A stretch of DNA of 64,000 bases from HRBIN30 sp964534275. Lineage in GTDB: Bacteria; Desulfobacterota; Binatia; HRBIN30. The DNA lies in assembly GCA_964534275.1 (NCBI GenBank), contig CAZHQG010000002.1, positions 150,999 to 214,998 of the forward strand, in the 5' to 3' direction. Position 1 is the first letter of the stretch. Each line of letters begins with the position of its first letter. The position numbers and the translations under genes were made by a program. Positions 35,810 to 44,346 of the stretch are shown here, piece after piece. The notes beneath the pieces were generated by a model. It ran no database searches. It was given only the letters and a program-made list of their open reading frames with translations, and had not been told where the DNA came from.

Positions 35810-36276
35810 GGTACGCACGCGCGCCGTTCCTGAACCCATGTGCGCGCCGTGACGAGCGACATGTTCCGAGTGCGGTACACGTAAGCAATGGCAATGGAAG
35901 GCGCGCGGTTGATGCCAGCATTGCAGTGCACGTACGCGCGCTTGCCTTCCGCAGCCCGGTCGCAAAGCCATTCGAGAGCGGGTTCGATGGCTTCGAGCAA
36001 GCTTTCGTGGGAACCGTCGACGATGGGAATGCGATGAAAATCGATCCCGCGCACGGCACACGCACGTTGCAAGCTAGCGAGAGAAATATTTTTGGCAGCC
36101 AAGTCGGCGTCGTCCTGCAGGTTCAAAATGGCCCCAACGCGGAGCGTTTCGGCAAGCCACGGCACGTCATCTGGCACCAGATATTCGCCTACCAAAAGTT
36201 CCGGAAGAATTTCCGTGCAAGACGGTTTTGGAGTTGGGCGCGCTGGCGAACCCCATGCTCGCAGCCAGTAGGACAT
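35764..36276 (-). CDS. Dual-specificity/tyrosine phosphatase-like protein
   Basis: 170 residues with the cysteine phosphatase loop HCNAGINRAPS (HCx5R) near residue 118 and the preceding strand KRAYV. The upstream general-acid loop is probably IPIVDGSHESL with its Asp near residue 86. LVGEYLVPDDVPWLAE and ILNLQDDADL match the N-terminal part of plant/bacterial DSP-like enzymes. It would dephosphorylate phosphoproteins, phosphoglucans or lipids in the cytosol; the substrate cannot be told. Its 3' end lies antisense to the end of the ABC ATPase gene. Confidence 0.85.
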   Translation of the reverse strand: MSYWLRAWGSPARPTPKPSCTEILPELLVGEYLVPDDVPWLAETLRVGAILNLQDDADLAAKNISLASLQRACAVRGIDFHRIPIVDGSHESLLEAIEPALEWLCDRAAEGKRAYVHCNAGINRAPSIAIAYVYRTRNMSLVTARTWVQERRACVPYWSALERWAAAGRR

Positions 36277-36525
36277 CGTGGCGAGGGCGTGTACGCAAGC
36301 GTACTCGTTTTCTCAAGTTCCCCGGGGAGTCCTGTGTTTTGCGATCGAGAACGGCCAGATGTGCTTGGGAGGTTGGCCACATGTCTCGTCGGGCCGACGT
36401 GCGCCTCGAACAATCGTTGCACCATAGGAGAACGCGAGCTGCGGATGCGGCATTACGAGTGTTGGACGCTTTTGACTTTTGCCTGGCAAGCCACGTAAAT
36501 TGAGGCGCCTTGGGAAGGAGGTCGC

Positions 36526-36939
36526 ATGGGAAACGTGCGTGGAATGACGATTGGAGTTGCGGCTTTGTTGTGTGTACTGGCCGATCCCGCGATGGCGCAG
36601 CGTGGGCGGGTGACCAGTGCGCAAGAAATCGCCTCGGTGTTGACCGTTCGCGACGTGCGCGTAGAGGGTGACGTGGTGCGTGCTACGTTGGTCAACCATG
36701 CGCCACGCCGGCTGGCGGATGTGCGCTTGCTGATTCGACATGCATGGCTGTGGAACAACGAGCGGAACCCGGGAACGGACAATCCCGGGCGTACCGACAC
36801 GTACGTTCTTCCCGCGGAAATTCCAGCGGGAGGCACCTACAATTTGGAATACAAGATCGTTCCGCCACTGCCGCGCCGCAGCGATGGCCGGTTTGTGACG
36901 ACCGTGGAAGTCATCAGCTTTACCGAGGTGGGCTTCTGA
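36526..36939 (+). CDS. Exported small beta protein of unknown function
   Basis: 137 residues. Signal peptide with core IGVAALLCVLADPAMA, cleavage near residue 25. The mature part (VLTVRDVRVEGDVVRATLVN, LADVRLLIRHAWLW, TYVLPAEIPAGGTYNLEYKI) has the strand pattern of a small Ig-like domain, similar in style to FxLYD-type proteins. Excellent GGAAGGAGGTCGC before the ATG. The next gene begins 8 bases after the stop, so they are probably co-transcribed. Role unknown. Confidence 0.75.
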   Translation: MGNVRGMTIGVAALLCVLADPAMAQRGRVTSAQEIASVLTVRDVRVEGDVVRATLVNHAPRRLADVRLLIRHAWLWNNERNPGTDNPGRTDTYVLPAEIPAGGTYNLEYKIVPPLPRRSDGRFVTTVEVISFTEVGF

Positions 36940-36947
36940 CTGGAGGG

Positions 36948-37928
36948 ATGGAAGCGCGCAGAGGCCCGACCGCAACTGTAGCCGAGCGGCCGCGCATCGG
37001 GATTTCCGCATGTTTGTTGGGCCGGGCGGTCCGGTACGACGGAGGTCATAAGCGCGATGCGTTTTTGACGGAGACCTTCGGCCAGTTCGTCGAGTGGGTG
37101 CCTGTTTGTCCCGAAGTCGAAGTTGGGTTGGGGGTGCCGCGCCCGACACTGCGGCTCGAGCTCGATGGCGACCAAGTTCGCTTGCGGATCCCCTCCACGG
37201 GGGAGGACCTGACCGAGAAAATGCAGCGCTGGGCGGAAAAACGTGTGTCCGGCTTGCTGCGGGAGAATCTCAGCGGGTTCGTGGTGAAAAAGGACTCGCC
37301 AAGCTGCGGCATGGAGCGGGTGCGGGTATACGCAGGACACGGTCCACCGCGTCGCAACGGTGTGGGGGTGTTCACTGCAGCGCTTCGCTCGGCGATGCCC
37401 CACCTACCAGTCGAAGAAGAAGGCCGACTGCACGCCCCTCGCTTGCGAGACAATTTCGTGGAACGGGTATTTGCGTACCAGCGTCTGCGCCAATTGTTCT
37501 CGGGACCTTGGGGACGAGGGGCGCTAGTGGCCTTCCACACGGCGCACAAGTTGCAACTCATGGCGCATTCCCCGCAGTTGTATCAAGAGCTCGGGCGCTT
37601 GGTGGCGCACGCAAAAGAGCTTTCGCGTGCGGAACTTCGTCAACGCTACAGCGACTTGTTCATGCGCTGTTTGGAGGTGCTGGCCCCCACCCGCCGGCAT
37701 GTGAACGTGCTGCAACACATGGCAGGCTACTTGCGCCCTCACCTCGACCCACCCGCTCGGGCAGAGTTGCAGCGGCTCATCGAAGAATATCGGCGCGGCC
37801 TCGTTCCGCTGGTGGTGCCGCTCACGCTGTTGGGATACTTCGTGCGCAAATATTCCGTCGGGTATTTGTTAGGGCAAACGTACCTCGAGCCCCATCCGCG
37901 GGAACTAATGCTGCGGAACCACGTGTAG
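36948..37928 (+). CDS. DUF523-DUF1722 protein (YbgA-containing)
   Basis: 326 residues. Residues about 15-165 are DUF523: IGISACLLGRAVRYDGGHK, VPVCPEVEVGLGVPR, KKDSPSCGMERVRVY, with Cys residues in CLLG, CPE and SCG. Residues about 180-310 are DUF1722/YbgA: FHTAHKLQLMAHSPQLYQEL, RHVNVLQHMAGYL, VPLVVPLTLLGYFVRKY, YLLGQTYLEPHP. The fused form is widespread; DUF523 has been linked to thiouracil desulfuration in some bacteria, but the physiological role of the fusion is unclear. The GGAGGG upstream touches the ATG, which is unusual, so the exact start is uncertain. Confidence 0.88.
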   Translation: MEARRGPTATVAERPRIGISACLLGRAVRYDGGHKRDAFLTETFGQFVEWVPVCPEVEVGLGVPRPTLRLELDGDQVRLRIPSTGEDLTEKMQRWAEKRVSGLLRENLSGFVVKKDSPSCGMERVRVYAGHGPPRRNGVGVFTAALRSAMPHLPVEEEGRLHAPRLRDNFVERVFAYQRLRQLFSGPWGRGALVAFHTAHKLQLMAHSPQLYQELGRLVAHAKELSRAELRQRYSDLFMRCLEVLAPTRRHVNVLQHMAGYLRPHLDPPARAELQRLIEEYRRGLVPLVVPLTLLGYFVRKYSVGYLLGQTYLEPHPRELMLRNHV

Positions 37929-38277
37929 CAACCTGCTCGAGAAGTGGCTGCCAAACGCTGCCTGGGGGTAGAGCAAGCGCTGCCCCGAGGCGGCGTACGG
38001 GCGAGGTGGTAGGGCCTGAGTCGATTGTGGCACCGTGGAGTGGGGTTCCCATCCGGAGCGGGGTGAGGGGCGCATGGGTGCTGCCCGCTCTACCCGATGC
38101 GCCCCGATGCGCTGACAGCCAAATGGCGTGCATTCTGCCTCGCGCCCCGTTGCCCGCGACAAGGCCGAGCCTGTCATCCGAGCGGTCGCACCGTACCCGA
38201 CCAAATCGAGGGTGATCTTCGGCCTCTTCGAGGATCCGAGTGCGTGGGGACAACCGCTTGCCTTGGCGTTTGCCGTT
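37929..38277. other. 349-base convergent intergenic region, nothing recognised
   Basis: Both flanking genes end here. I see no hairpin followed by a T-run on either strand and no open frame with family features. Confidence 0.45.
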
Positions 38278-39096
38278 CTAGGGGGCCGCGTCGCCAAAGG
38301 GTTGTTTCCAACCAGTGCTCCGGATCCAACGGATGTATGCCATGAGGGCGTTCAATTGATGCGGGGTGAGTCGATCGCCGTACGCAGGCATGTAGACGCG
38401 TTGCCGCTCGATGAAGCGACGTGCCAGAGGATGGCGGCGCAACCGGTCGATATTGCCCTCTTGGATCCACTGGCGCAACTCGTCATCGTTGCGCACCAAG
38501 TCGCGAAAGTCGTTTCCCCACCAGCCTGGGATGTAGCCTTTGAACGAGCCTGGGTTTGGAACGCCGCCCGCGCCCATGGGCCCGTGGCAATGGAAGCAGC
38601 CGAACTCCACGGCGAGCTCGTGTCCCTCCCGTGCGAGCGGATCGCTGGGGAGAACAAGATCCGACCGTGCGCGAATGTACGCGATCAGGTCATCGACCTC
38701 CCGATCCGATAGGAAGCCGCGGTATGCCGGCATCACGAGCAACCACTGACGTGTCTTTTCCCGATACGCCGGGTCGCTGCGTTTGCGCGCCGGAGCACCG
38801 TCGAGGATGTATTCCCGGAGTTCTTGCTCGTTCTTGGCCCACATCATGGGAACGCCGCCGGCGAACCCGGGGACTTCTTCGTCTTCGCTGCCAGGGTTCT
38901 TGACCCCACCCATGCCGTCGGGCCCGTGGCAGGTGAAGCAGCCCGATCGCAGCGCGATTTCATAGCCGCGCCGGGCTGCGGTGGTCTCCACATCGAGGAT
39001 GATCCTGCGAGCCGACGGGTACACCCAGATGGCCAGGACGAAAAAAAACGCGAGCGTCCAAAAGCGCCGAACCAAAAACTCCCGCAGCCGCCGCAC
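38278..39096 (-). CDS. Membrane-anchored diheme cytochrome c
   Basis: 272 residues. An N-terminal hydrophobic anchor (FWTLAFFFVLAIWVYPSA) precedes two cytochrome c domains with heme sites CFTCH near residue 53 and CFHCH near residue 165. Candidate Met ligands are in LLVMPAY and VYMPAY. Both domains share GRGY/GHELAV-x-G-CxxCH and (K)NPGS blocks, showing duplication. It would carry electrons on the periplasmic face. I chose the GTG at 39096 (GGAG 6 bases upstream), which begins 20 bases after the archease stop; an in-frame start at 39147 would overlap archease. No oxidase or reductase partner is adjacent. Confidence 0.85.
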   Translation of the reverse strand: MRRLREFLVRRFWTLAFFFVLAIWVYPSARRIILDVETTAARRGYEIALRSGCFTCHGPDGMGGVKNPGSEDEEVPGFAGGVPMMWAKNEQELREYILDGAPARKRSDPAYREKTRQWLLVMPAYRGFLSDREVDDLIAYIRARSDLVLPSDPLAREGHELAVEFGCFHCHGPMGAGGVPNPGSFKGYIPGWWGNDFRDLVRNDDELRQWIQEGNIDRLRRHPLARRFIERQRVYMPAYGDRLTPHQLNALMAYIRWIRSTGWKQPFGDAAP

Positions 39097-39116
39097 CCCG
39101 TGCTCCGATCCTGGCT

Positions 39117-39548
39117 TCACAAATCCACAACCACCGTCGCGACCCAACGCCCGTTTTGTTTCCGTACCGAAAGGCGGTGCAACGTAACTGCCTTTACGTC
39201 GGCGCTCAACCAGTGTCGGGAGGGGTCGACTTGTTCTCCGGCGAGCACTGCCTCCGCTCGATAGGGCGGCTGTTCAGCATGCACCGTGCACGACGTTGCG
39301 CGCAAGAACAGCTGCTCCGCATCTTTGAAGTACAGGATCTCCTCGAGGAACCGTACGAGCAAAAAGTCGAGATCCTCGGCCTCGACCACGACGGTACGCT
39401 GCTCCCGTTCCTGCACGGCTTCCGGGTTCCCGACCATGAGCGACAGCAACGCGTCGGCAGCGGAGCGAAAGCACTCTTCGAGCGTATCTCCCCATGCCTC
39501 GAAGCCGGCATCGGAAATCGGGGCATCCTCGAGCCAGCGAAACGGCAC
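39117..39548 (-). CDS. Archease
   Basis: 143 residues; the chaperone-like activator of RtcB that promotes guanylylation turnover. The start MPFRWLEDAPISDAGFEAWG and GDTLEECFRSAADALLSLM match the family N-terminal half; VEAEDLDFLLVRFLEEILYF is the conserved central block; VKAVTLHRLSVRKQNGRWVATVVVDL (in parts: AVTLHRLSV, WVATVVVDL) closes it. One difference: the usual HTADV-like acidic metal site near the N-terminus reads DAPISDAG. The GTG start at 39548 lies 6 bases after the rtcB stop, and the ribosome site is poor, so translation is probably coupled to rtcB. Confidence 0.88.
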   Translation of the reverse strand: MPFRWLEDAPISDAGFEAWGDTLEECFRSAADALLSLMVGNPEAVQEREQRTVVVEAEDLDFLLVRFLEEILYFKDAEQLFLRATSCTVHAEQPPYRAEAVLAGEQVDPSRHWLSADVKAVTLHRLSVRKQNGRWVATVVVDL

Positions 39549-39553
39549 GCGCC

Positions 39554-41041
39554 TCAGCCCTTTACGTTTCCAATGGGAGTGAAGCGCACAACGGGCAGGC
39601 TCAGTCCCGCTTCGGTGGTGGCCGCGACGACCGCGTCGATGTTCTTGTAGGCGGCCCCAGCTTCCTCGGCTAAGCCAGCGTACGATACGCTGCGAACGTA
39701 AATGCCCCGTGCAGCCAGCGCTTGTTCGAGTTCCTTGCCGTGGAATTGCTTCTTGGCAGCGTGGCGGCTCATCGTGCGTCCACTGCCGTGGGCTGTGGTA
39801 AAAAAGGCTTGTTTGCCCGTGGACACCCCGCGCAATAGGTAGGAGCCAGTTTCCATACTGCCGCCAATGATCACCGGCTGGCCAATCTCCCGGTACGGAG
39901 CGGGTACGTCGGGCATACCAGGCGCGAACGCCCTTGTCGCGCCCTTGCGATGTACGAGAAGCTTGCGCCTGCGGCCGCCCACTTCGTGTTCTTCGAGTTT
40001 GGCGGTGTTGTGACAAACGTCGTATACCATTTCGAGTCCGAGCTCGCGCGCGTCGCGATGCAAGACCTCGCTGAAGACCTCGCGGACCCGGTGCAAAATC
40101 ATCTGGCGGTTCGCGAACGACATGTTGATGCCACACTTCATGGCTGCGAAGTACGCTTGCCCTTCGGGAGAGCGGAACGGGGCGCAAGCAAGGTCGCGGT
40201 CGGGCAACTTGATCCCCCACTTCTTTTCCATGAGCGGCGCGAATTGCTGGACGTAGTCGCTCGCGATCTGGTGCCCGAACCCACGGCTTCCGCAGTGAAA
40301 CATGACGACGACCTGATACGGTTTGGTAATCCCCATCACCGCTGCAGCCTCGGGATCGAACACGTGCTCGGGTTTCACGATTTGGATTTCCAAATAGTGA
40401 TTGCCAGACCCGAGCGTTCCAACTTGTGTCCGCCCGCGCTCCAACGCTCGACGGCTTACTTTCGATGGGTCTGCTCCTGCAATCGCGCCGCCTTCTTCCG
40501 TGCGCTCCAAGTCTTCGGGCCAACCGTATCCATGAGCCACGCACCAGCGTGCGCCCTGGACGGCGACTTCCGCGAATTCGTCGTCGGAGAGTTTCAAAAA
40601 GCCGTGCGCTCCGACGCCGGCCGGCACCCGGCGGTACAGGGCGTCCACCAGCTCTCGCACCCGTTCGCGAATCTCATCGTACACCAAGTTGGTACGCACC
40701 AAGCGCATCCCGCAATTGATGTCGAACCCGATGCCTCCGGGCGAGATGACCCCTTCGTCAGGATCCATTGCGGCCATGCCCCCGATCGGGAACCCATAGC
40801 CCCAGTGGCCATCGGGCATGCAAAAGGCCCGCTCCACGATGCCAGGGAGCATGGCGACGTTCGTGACCTGCTCGAACACGCCGTCGTCCATTTGCTCGAG
40901 TAGCTCTTCCGTGGCGTAAATCCTCGCCGGCACCCGCATGCCTGGTTTTGCGTCAGGCGGAATCTCCCAGGTAGCAGGCCCAACGGGAACAACTTTCTTC
41001 CTCAATTCCGAGCCCTTTAGTGCCGGTACCGCCATGCTCAT
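39554..41041 (-). CDS. rtcB: RNA 3'-phosphate/5'-OH ligase RtcB
   Basis: 495 residues; GTP- and Mn-dependent RNA ligase joining 2',3'-cyclic phosphate or 3'-phosphate to 5'-OH ends in RNA repair or tRNA splicing. Marks: PGIVERAFCMPDGHWGYGFPIGG (in parts: MPDGHWGYGFPIGG) near residue 77, GGIGFDINCGMRL with metal Cys, GSGNHYLEIQ, VMFHCGSRGFGHQI, and the guanylylated His in TTAHGSGR near residue 418. GAGAGGCGAG precedes the ATG at 41041; a second in-frame ATG is two codons later. First gene of an rtcB-archease-cytochrome unit. No RtcR activator or sigma-54 element was seen upstream. Confidence 0.94.
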   Translation of the reverse strand: MSMAVPALKGSELRKKVVPVGPATWEIPPDAKPGMRVPARIYATEELLEQMDDGVFEQVTNVAMLPGIVERAFCMPDGHWGYGFPIGGMAAMDPDEGVISPGGIGFDINCGMRLVRTNLVYDEIRERVRELVDALYRRVPAGVGAHGFLKLSDDEFAEVAVQGARWCVAHGYGWPEDLERTEEGGAIAGADPSKVSRRALERGRTQVGTLGSGNHYLEIQIVKPEHVFDPEAAAVMGITKPYQVVVMFHCGSRGFGHQIASDYVQQFAPLMEKKWGIKLPDRDLACAPFRSPEGQAYFAAMKCGINMSFANRQMILHRVREVFSEVLHRDARELGLEMVYDVCHNTAKLEEHEVGGRRRKLLVHRKGATRAFAPGMPDVPAPYREIGQPVIIGGSMETGSYLLRGVSTGKQAFFTTAHGSGRTMSRHAAKKQFHGKELEQALAARGIYVRSVSYAGLAEEAGAAYKNIDAVVAATTEAGLSLPVVRFTPIGNVKG

Positions 41042-41127
41042 GAAACTACTCGCCTCTCGGGATTCTGGCAACTGGTCGAGAGCCGGTGGTTGCACGTGCG
41101 CGTCGTACTCGCGAGAACATCGGATTC

Positions 41128-41958
41128 GTGAGATACGTGTTGGAACTCCGCGTTTCGCACGCGAACGTGGACTTCGTTGGCGAACAAAAGCTTGCCGACT
41201 TGCTCGGAATGTTCGAGCAGGCTGCGGTCGAAGCCTCGCAAGCCTGCGGCTGGGATCCTCGAGCATACGCTGCCGCGCAGCGAGTATGGATGATTCGGCG
41301 CACGCGCGTGTGGCGCTGGGCGGCGGTTGGCGGGCTCGACCAACTGCGCGTGGAGACGCAGGTGGCAGACGTACGCCGAGCGCGCTCTTTGCGCGAGTAC
41401 CGCGTGTGGTCCGGGTCGGTGCTCGTTGCCGAGGCCGCCACGGATTGGGTGTACTGCGATGTTCAGCGAGGACGACCAGTGCGCATCCCCGAAGAACTGG
41501 CTGCTGCGTTACATGGCGGTGGAGCCGTTCCGCACTGCGAGCGCGCCCCGCACCCGTTCGAGACACCGGCGGAGTCCCCGGAGATCGAAACGGTCACGGT
41601 ACAGCCGTCGCACTTGGACCACGTCCAGCACGTGAACAACGCCACGTACGTAGACTTCCTGGACAACGCAGCTTTGTCGTGGTGCGGGCGCCAAGGTTGG
41701 CCGCTTGCCCGTATGCTTGCAGAAGGCGGGGCCCTGCGGCCCGTAGGTATCGATGTGGAATACCTCGACGATGCGGGCGTAGGCGAGTTCTTGGAGGTTG
41801 CCACGTGGGGGCGGTGGGAGCGAGACGAGGAGGGGCCTCCCCGCGCGGCTTCGTTTTGGCAGGTGATTCGCCGGCCGTCGGGTAGCACGCTGCTGCGTGC
41901 CTTCGCGCACTACCGTTGGCGCCAACGTTCGCCGGTGCTCGGAGCGCCTCCCTCGTAA
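41128..41958 (+). CDS. Double-hotdog acyl-ACP/acyl-CoA thioesterase
   Basis: About 276 residues made of two hotdog repeats. The N-terminal half has SHANVDFVGEQKLADLLGMF and a WRWAAVGGLDQLRVETQV beta stretch. The C-terminal half has the recognisable 4HBT active segment HLDHVQHVNNATYVDFLDNA near residue 168 and GIDVEYLDDAGVGE. This architecture is that of FatA/FatB-type acyl-ACP thioesterases and related CoA thioesterases. The start is uncertain: GTG at 41128 is used, GTG at 41086 is also open; neither has a strong ribosome site. It is divergent from rtcB. Confidence 0.8.
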   Translation: MRYVLELRVSHANVDFVGEQKLADLLGMFEQAAVEASQACGWDPRAYAAAQRVWMIRRTRVWRWAAVGGLDQLRVETQVADVRRARSLREYRVWSGSVLVAEAATDWVYCDVQRGRPVRIPEELAAALHGGGAVPHCERAPHPFETPAESPEIETVTVQPSHLDHVQHVNNATYVDFLDNAALSWCGRQGWPLARMLAEGGALRPVGIDVEYLDDAGVGEFLEVATWGRWERDEEGPPRAASFWQVIRRPSGSTLLRAFAHYRWRQRSPVLGAPPS

Positions 41959-42194
41959 AGCGAGTGTTTGTTCCTTCCAGAAGTTTTCATGTGCCGTGGT
42001 TCGGTGAGCTTGGAGAGCCACAATTCGCTCAGGCCGCATCCTGTACGCGAACCGGTTGGAGCGCTCCGTGGCACAGGAGCCAGGAATCGCGGCCAGATGG
42101 AAAGAAGACAAGGAGGCGCGCATCGGCTACCGGTCGCCAGGTCCTAGAGCACCCGCCGATCCACTGACCGATGCGCGCCTCGAATCCACGTAGC

Positions 42195-43208
42195 TTATCG
42201 TGGCAGTTCCGGCTTCGCGATGTATTGCGCGTCGATGCGGCCGGTGAGCGCGTTCAAGAAAGCGACAATGTCAGCAACGTCTGTGTCGCTCAGTTGTCGG
42301 CCGAGTTGGTACTCCGCCATGAGCCGCACCATTTCCGGCAACGTGCCGATGCTGCCGTCGTGCAAGTAGGGGGCAGTTTTGGCGACGTTTCGTAGCGACG
42401 GAACCTTGAAGAATCCGCGCTCTGCCTCGTTGCCCGTGACCTTGGCTCGCCCGGGGTCCTCGGTGGGATACGGCTTTACCAGGCCAAGCTTCTGGAACAT
42501 CGTGCCGCCCACAGTCGGCCCATTATGGCAGGTGACGCAACCAACGGAGATAAATTTGGACAGGCCTGCGCGTTCTTGTTCGTTCAGGGCCGAGTCGTTT
42601 CCCGCCAAGAAGTCATCGAAGCGCGATGGTGTCACCAACTTGCGTTCGAACGCACCAATGGCCCGCGCAATGTTGTCGTAGGTAATCGGCTTTTCCTGTC
42701 CCGGGAATGCGGCGCGAAACAGAGGCAGGTAGCCGGGGATCTTTTCGAGCTTCGCGACCACCGCTTCCTCTGACGGCATGCCCATCTCGATGGGATTCAA
42801 AATGGGGCCTTTCGCTTGTTCTTCGACGTCGCGCGCACGGCCGTCCCAGAACTGGGCAATGTGGAACGCCGCGTTGTAGGTGCTCGGCGAATTCCTGTCG
42901 CCGCGGCGGCCGTCGTGGCCGGGGGACGTCTTCTCGTTATCGACGCCAAAGCGGTCGAGTTGGTGGCAACTGTTACAGGCAATCTTATCGTTTACCGACA
43001 ATCGGGCGTCGTAATACAACATCCGCCCGAGGCGAATTTTCTCTTCGGTAACCGGATTTTCTTTGCTCTCGGCCACCGGAGGCAACGGCGAAAAAATGGC
43101 CGCCGCTCGGGCGCGTAGCTCCGCGGGCGACTCGCCTTCCGCTTTCCCGAGCGTCCCAAAGATCGCAAAGATCGCAAGCAAGACTGCAAAACACCGAAAA
43201 CGCCTCAT
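42195..43208 (-). CDS. Diheme cytochrome c peroxidase
   Basis: 337 residues, periplasmic. Signal peptide core FAVLLAIFAIFGTLGKA, cleavage near residue 22. The two heme sites are CNSCH near residue 78 and CVTCH near residue 226, the bacterial CcpA/MauG layout. Supporting blocks: LGRMLYYDARLSVNDKIACN, WDGRARDVEEQAKGPI, GAFERKLVTPSRFD, KVPSLRNVAKTAPYLHDGS (distal Met or His region; here PYLHDGS), and a final DIVAFLNALTG. It reduces H2O2 with electrons from cytochrome c. AGGAGG lies upstream of the ATG. Function as peroxidase rather than MauG-like oxidase is the default call. Confidence 0.92.
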   Translation of the reverse strand: MRRFRCFAVLLAIFAIFGTLGKAEGESPAELRARAAAIFSPLPPVAESKENPVTEEKIRLGRMLYYDARLSVNDKIACNSCHQLDRFGVDNEKTSPGHDGRRGDRNSPSTYNAAFHIAQFWDGRARDVEEQAKGPILNPIEMGMPSEEAVVAKLEKIPGYLPLFRAAFPGQEKPITYDNIARAIGAFERKLVTPSRFDDFLAGNDSALNEQERAGLSKFISVGCVTCHNGPTVGGTMFQKLGLVKPYPTEDPGRAKVTGNEAERGFFKVPSLRNVAKTAPYLHDGSIGTLPEMVRLMAEYQLGRQLSDTDVADIVAFLNALTGRIDAQYIAKPELPR

Positions 43209-43437
43209 AGGAAACCCAATCCTCCTTTCCACCACTGGGTTCCACCGGCGCGTATGTCGGGCCGGTGGCAACGCCTGTTGATAATGCAGCTCGGCGGTGA
43301 GTCCAGTGCCTTGCGACTGCGAAAACAAAGTCGCCGGTTCGGGTGCGGACGTTCGCGAGTTGCTGGCGAAGGCGCCTTCCTTGCCTCGCGCTTCTAGCCT
43401 TTGCAGAGTTGCGGCGAACACCTATACGTCGCTCGCT

Positions 43438-44199
43438 ATGGCAGGTTCATGGTTCGATCTCGAGGGACGTGTTGCCTTGGTGACTGGGGCGAGCCGGGGG
43501 CTCGGACGCACCATGGCGCTGGCGTTGGCTCGCGCGGGTGCTGACCTCGTATTGGTCGCGCGTACCGCCAGTGCTCTCGAAGAAGTTGCCGCAGAGGTTC
43601 AGCAGCTCGGGCGCAAAGCCGTGGCAGTGGTGGCGGACGTTACCCGAGAAGAAGACGTGCGGTCGATGGTGCGCCAGAGCATGGCTGCATTCGATCGGAT
43701 CGACATCCTGGTGAACAACGCTGGGGTGGGGGAAAGTCGCTCGCTCCTCGAGTTGGACGTGGAACAATGGGACCACACCATGGCCGTGAACGTGCGCGGT
43801 CCGATGCTGTGCTGCAAACATGTGGGTCCGGTGATGATCGAACAGCGGCGAGGCAAAATCATCAACGTCGCCTCCGTGCTCGCCCTGCGGGCAGCGCGCT
43901 ACATGTCGCTGTACTGCGCTAGCAAGGCAGCGCTGGTGCAATTTTCTCGTGCGCTGGCCCTGGAGTGGGTGCGATTGAACATCCAAGTCAACGCACTGTG
44001 CCCGGGATACTTCCTCACCGATATGAACCGAGAATTTTTCGCTACCGACCGCGGGCAACAGTTTATCCGGGACTTGCCAATGAAACGACTTGGCCAGCCA
44101 GAGGAACTCGAAGGCGCTGTCGTGTTCTTGGCCTCCGACGCAAGTAACTACATGACCGGAGCCTGCTTGCTCATCGACGGCGGGTTCCATCTGGCGTAA
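43438..44199 (+). CDS. Short-chain dehydrogenase/reductase
   Basis: 253 residues, classical SDR. VTGASRGLGRTMALALARAG holds the glycine motif near residue 14; VLVNNAG is at about 90 (ILVNNAGVGES); catalytic Ser in NVASVLAL; the YxxxK dyad is LYCASKAA; the end is MTGACLLIDGGFHLA. ARTASALEE after strand 2 fits NADP use. It is like gluconate 5-dehydrogenase/FabG-type oxidoreductases; the substrate is not assignable. The ATG at 43438 was chosen for the family N-terminus (WFDLEGRVALVTG). Confidence 0.9.
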   Translation: MAGSWFDLEGRVALVTGASRGLGRTMALALARAGADLVLVARTASALEEVAAEVQQLGRKAVAVVADVTREEDVRSMVRQSMAAFDRIDILVNNAGVGESRSLLELDVEQWDHTMAVNVRGPMLCCKHVGPVMIEQRRGKIINVASVLALRAARYMSLYCASKAALVQFSRALALEWVRLNIQVNALCPGYFLTDMNREFFATDRGQQFIRDLPMKRLGQPEELEGAVVFLASDASNYMTGACLLIDGGFHLA

Positions 44200-44346
44200 C
44201 CCTTTGTGCTTGGCCGTAACGCGGTTGACGCCGCGGAAAAAAGCGGCCTGGTTGTAACACGAAGATCCTCTGCGGAAAGCAAAGTTCGTCACGCCGCGTT
44301 GCCGTGCAGCTCGGTACGGGAGTTGCAAAACCCGCGGCTCGTGTGG

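Noticed and set aside
44225..44260. TTGACG followed by a GCCGC/GCGGC hairpin before the kinase gene as promoter or terminator
   Set aside because: There is no acceptable -10 at standard spacing, and the hairpin lacks a T-run.
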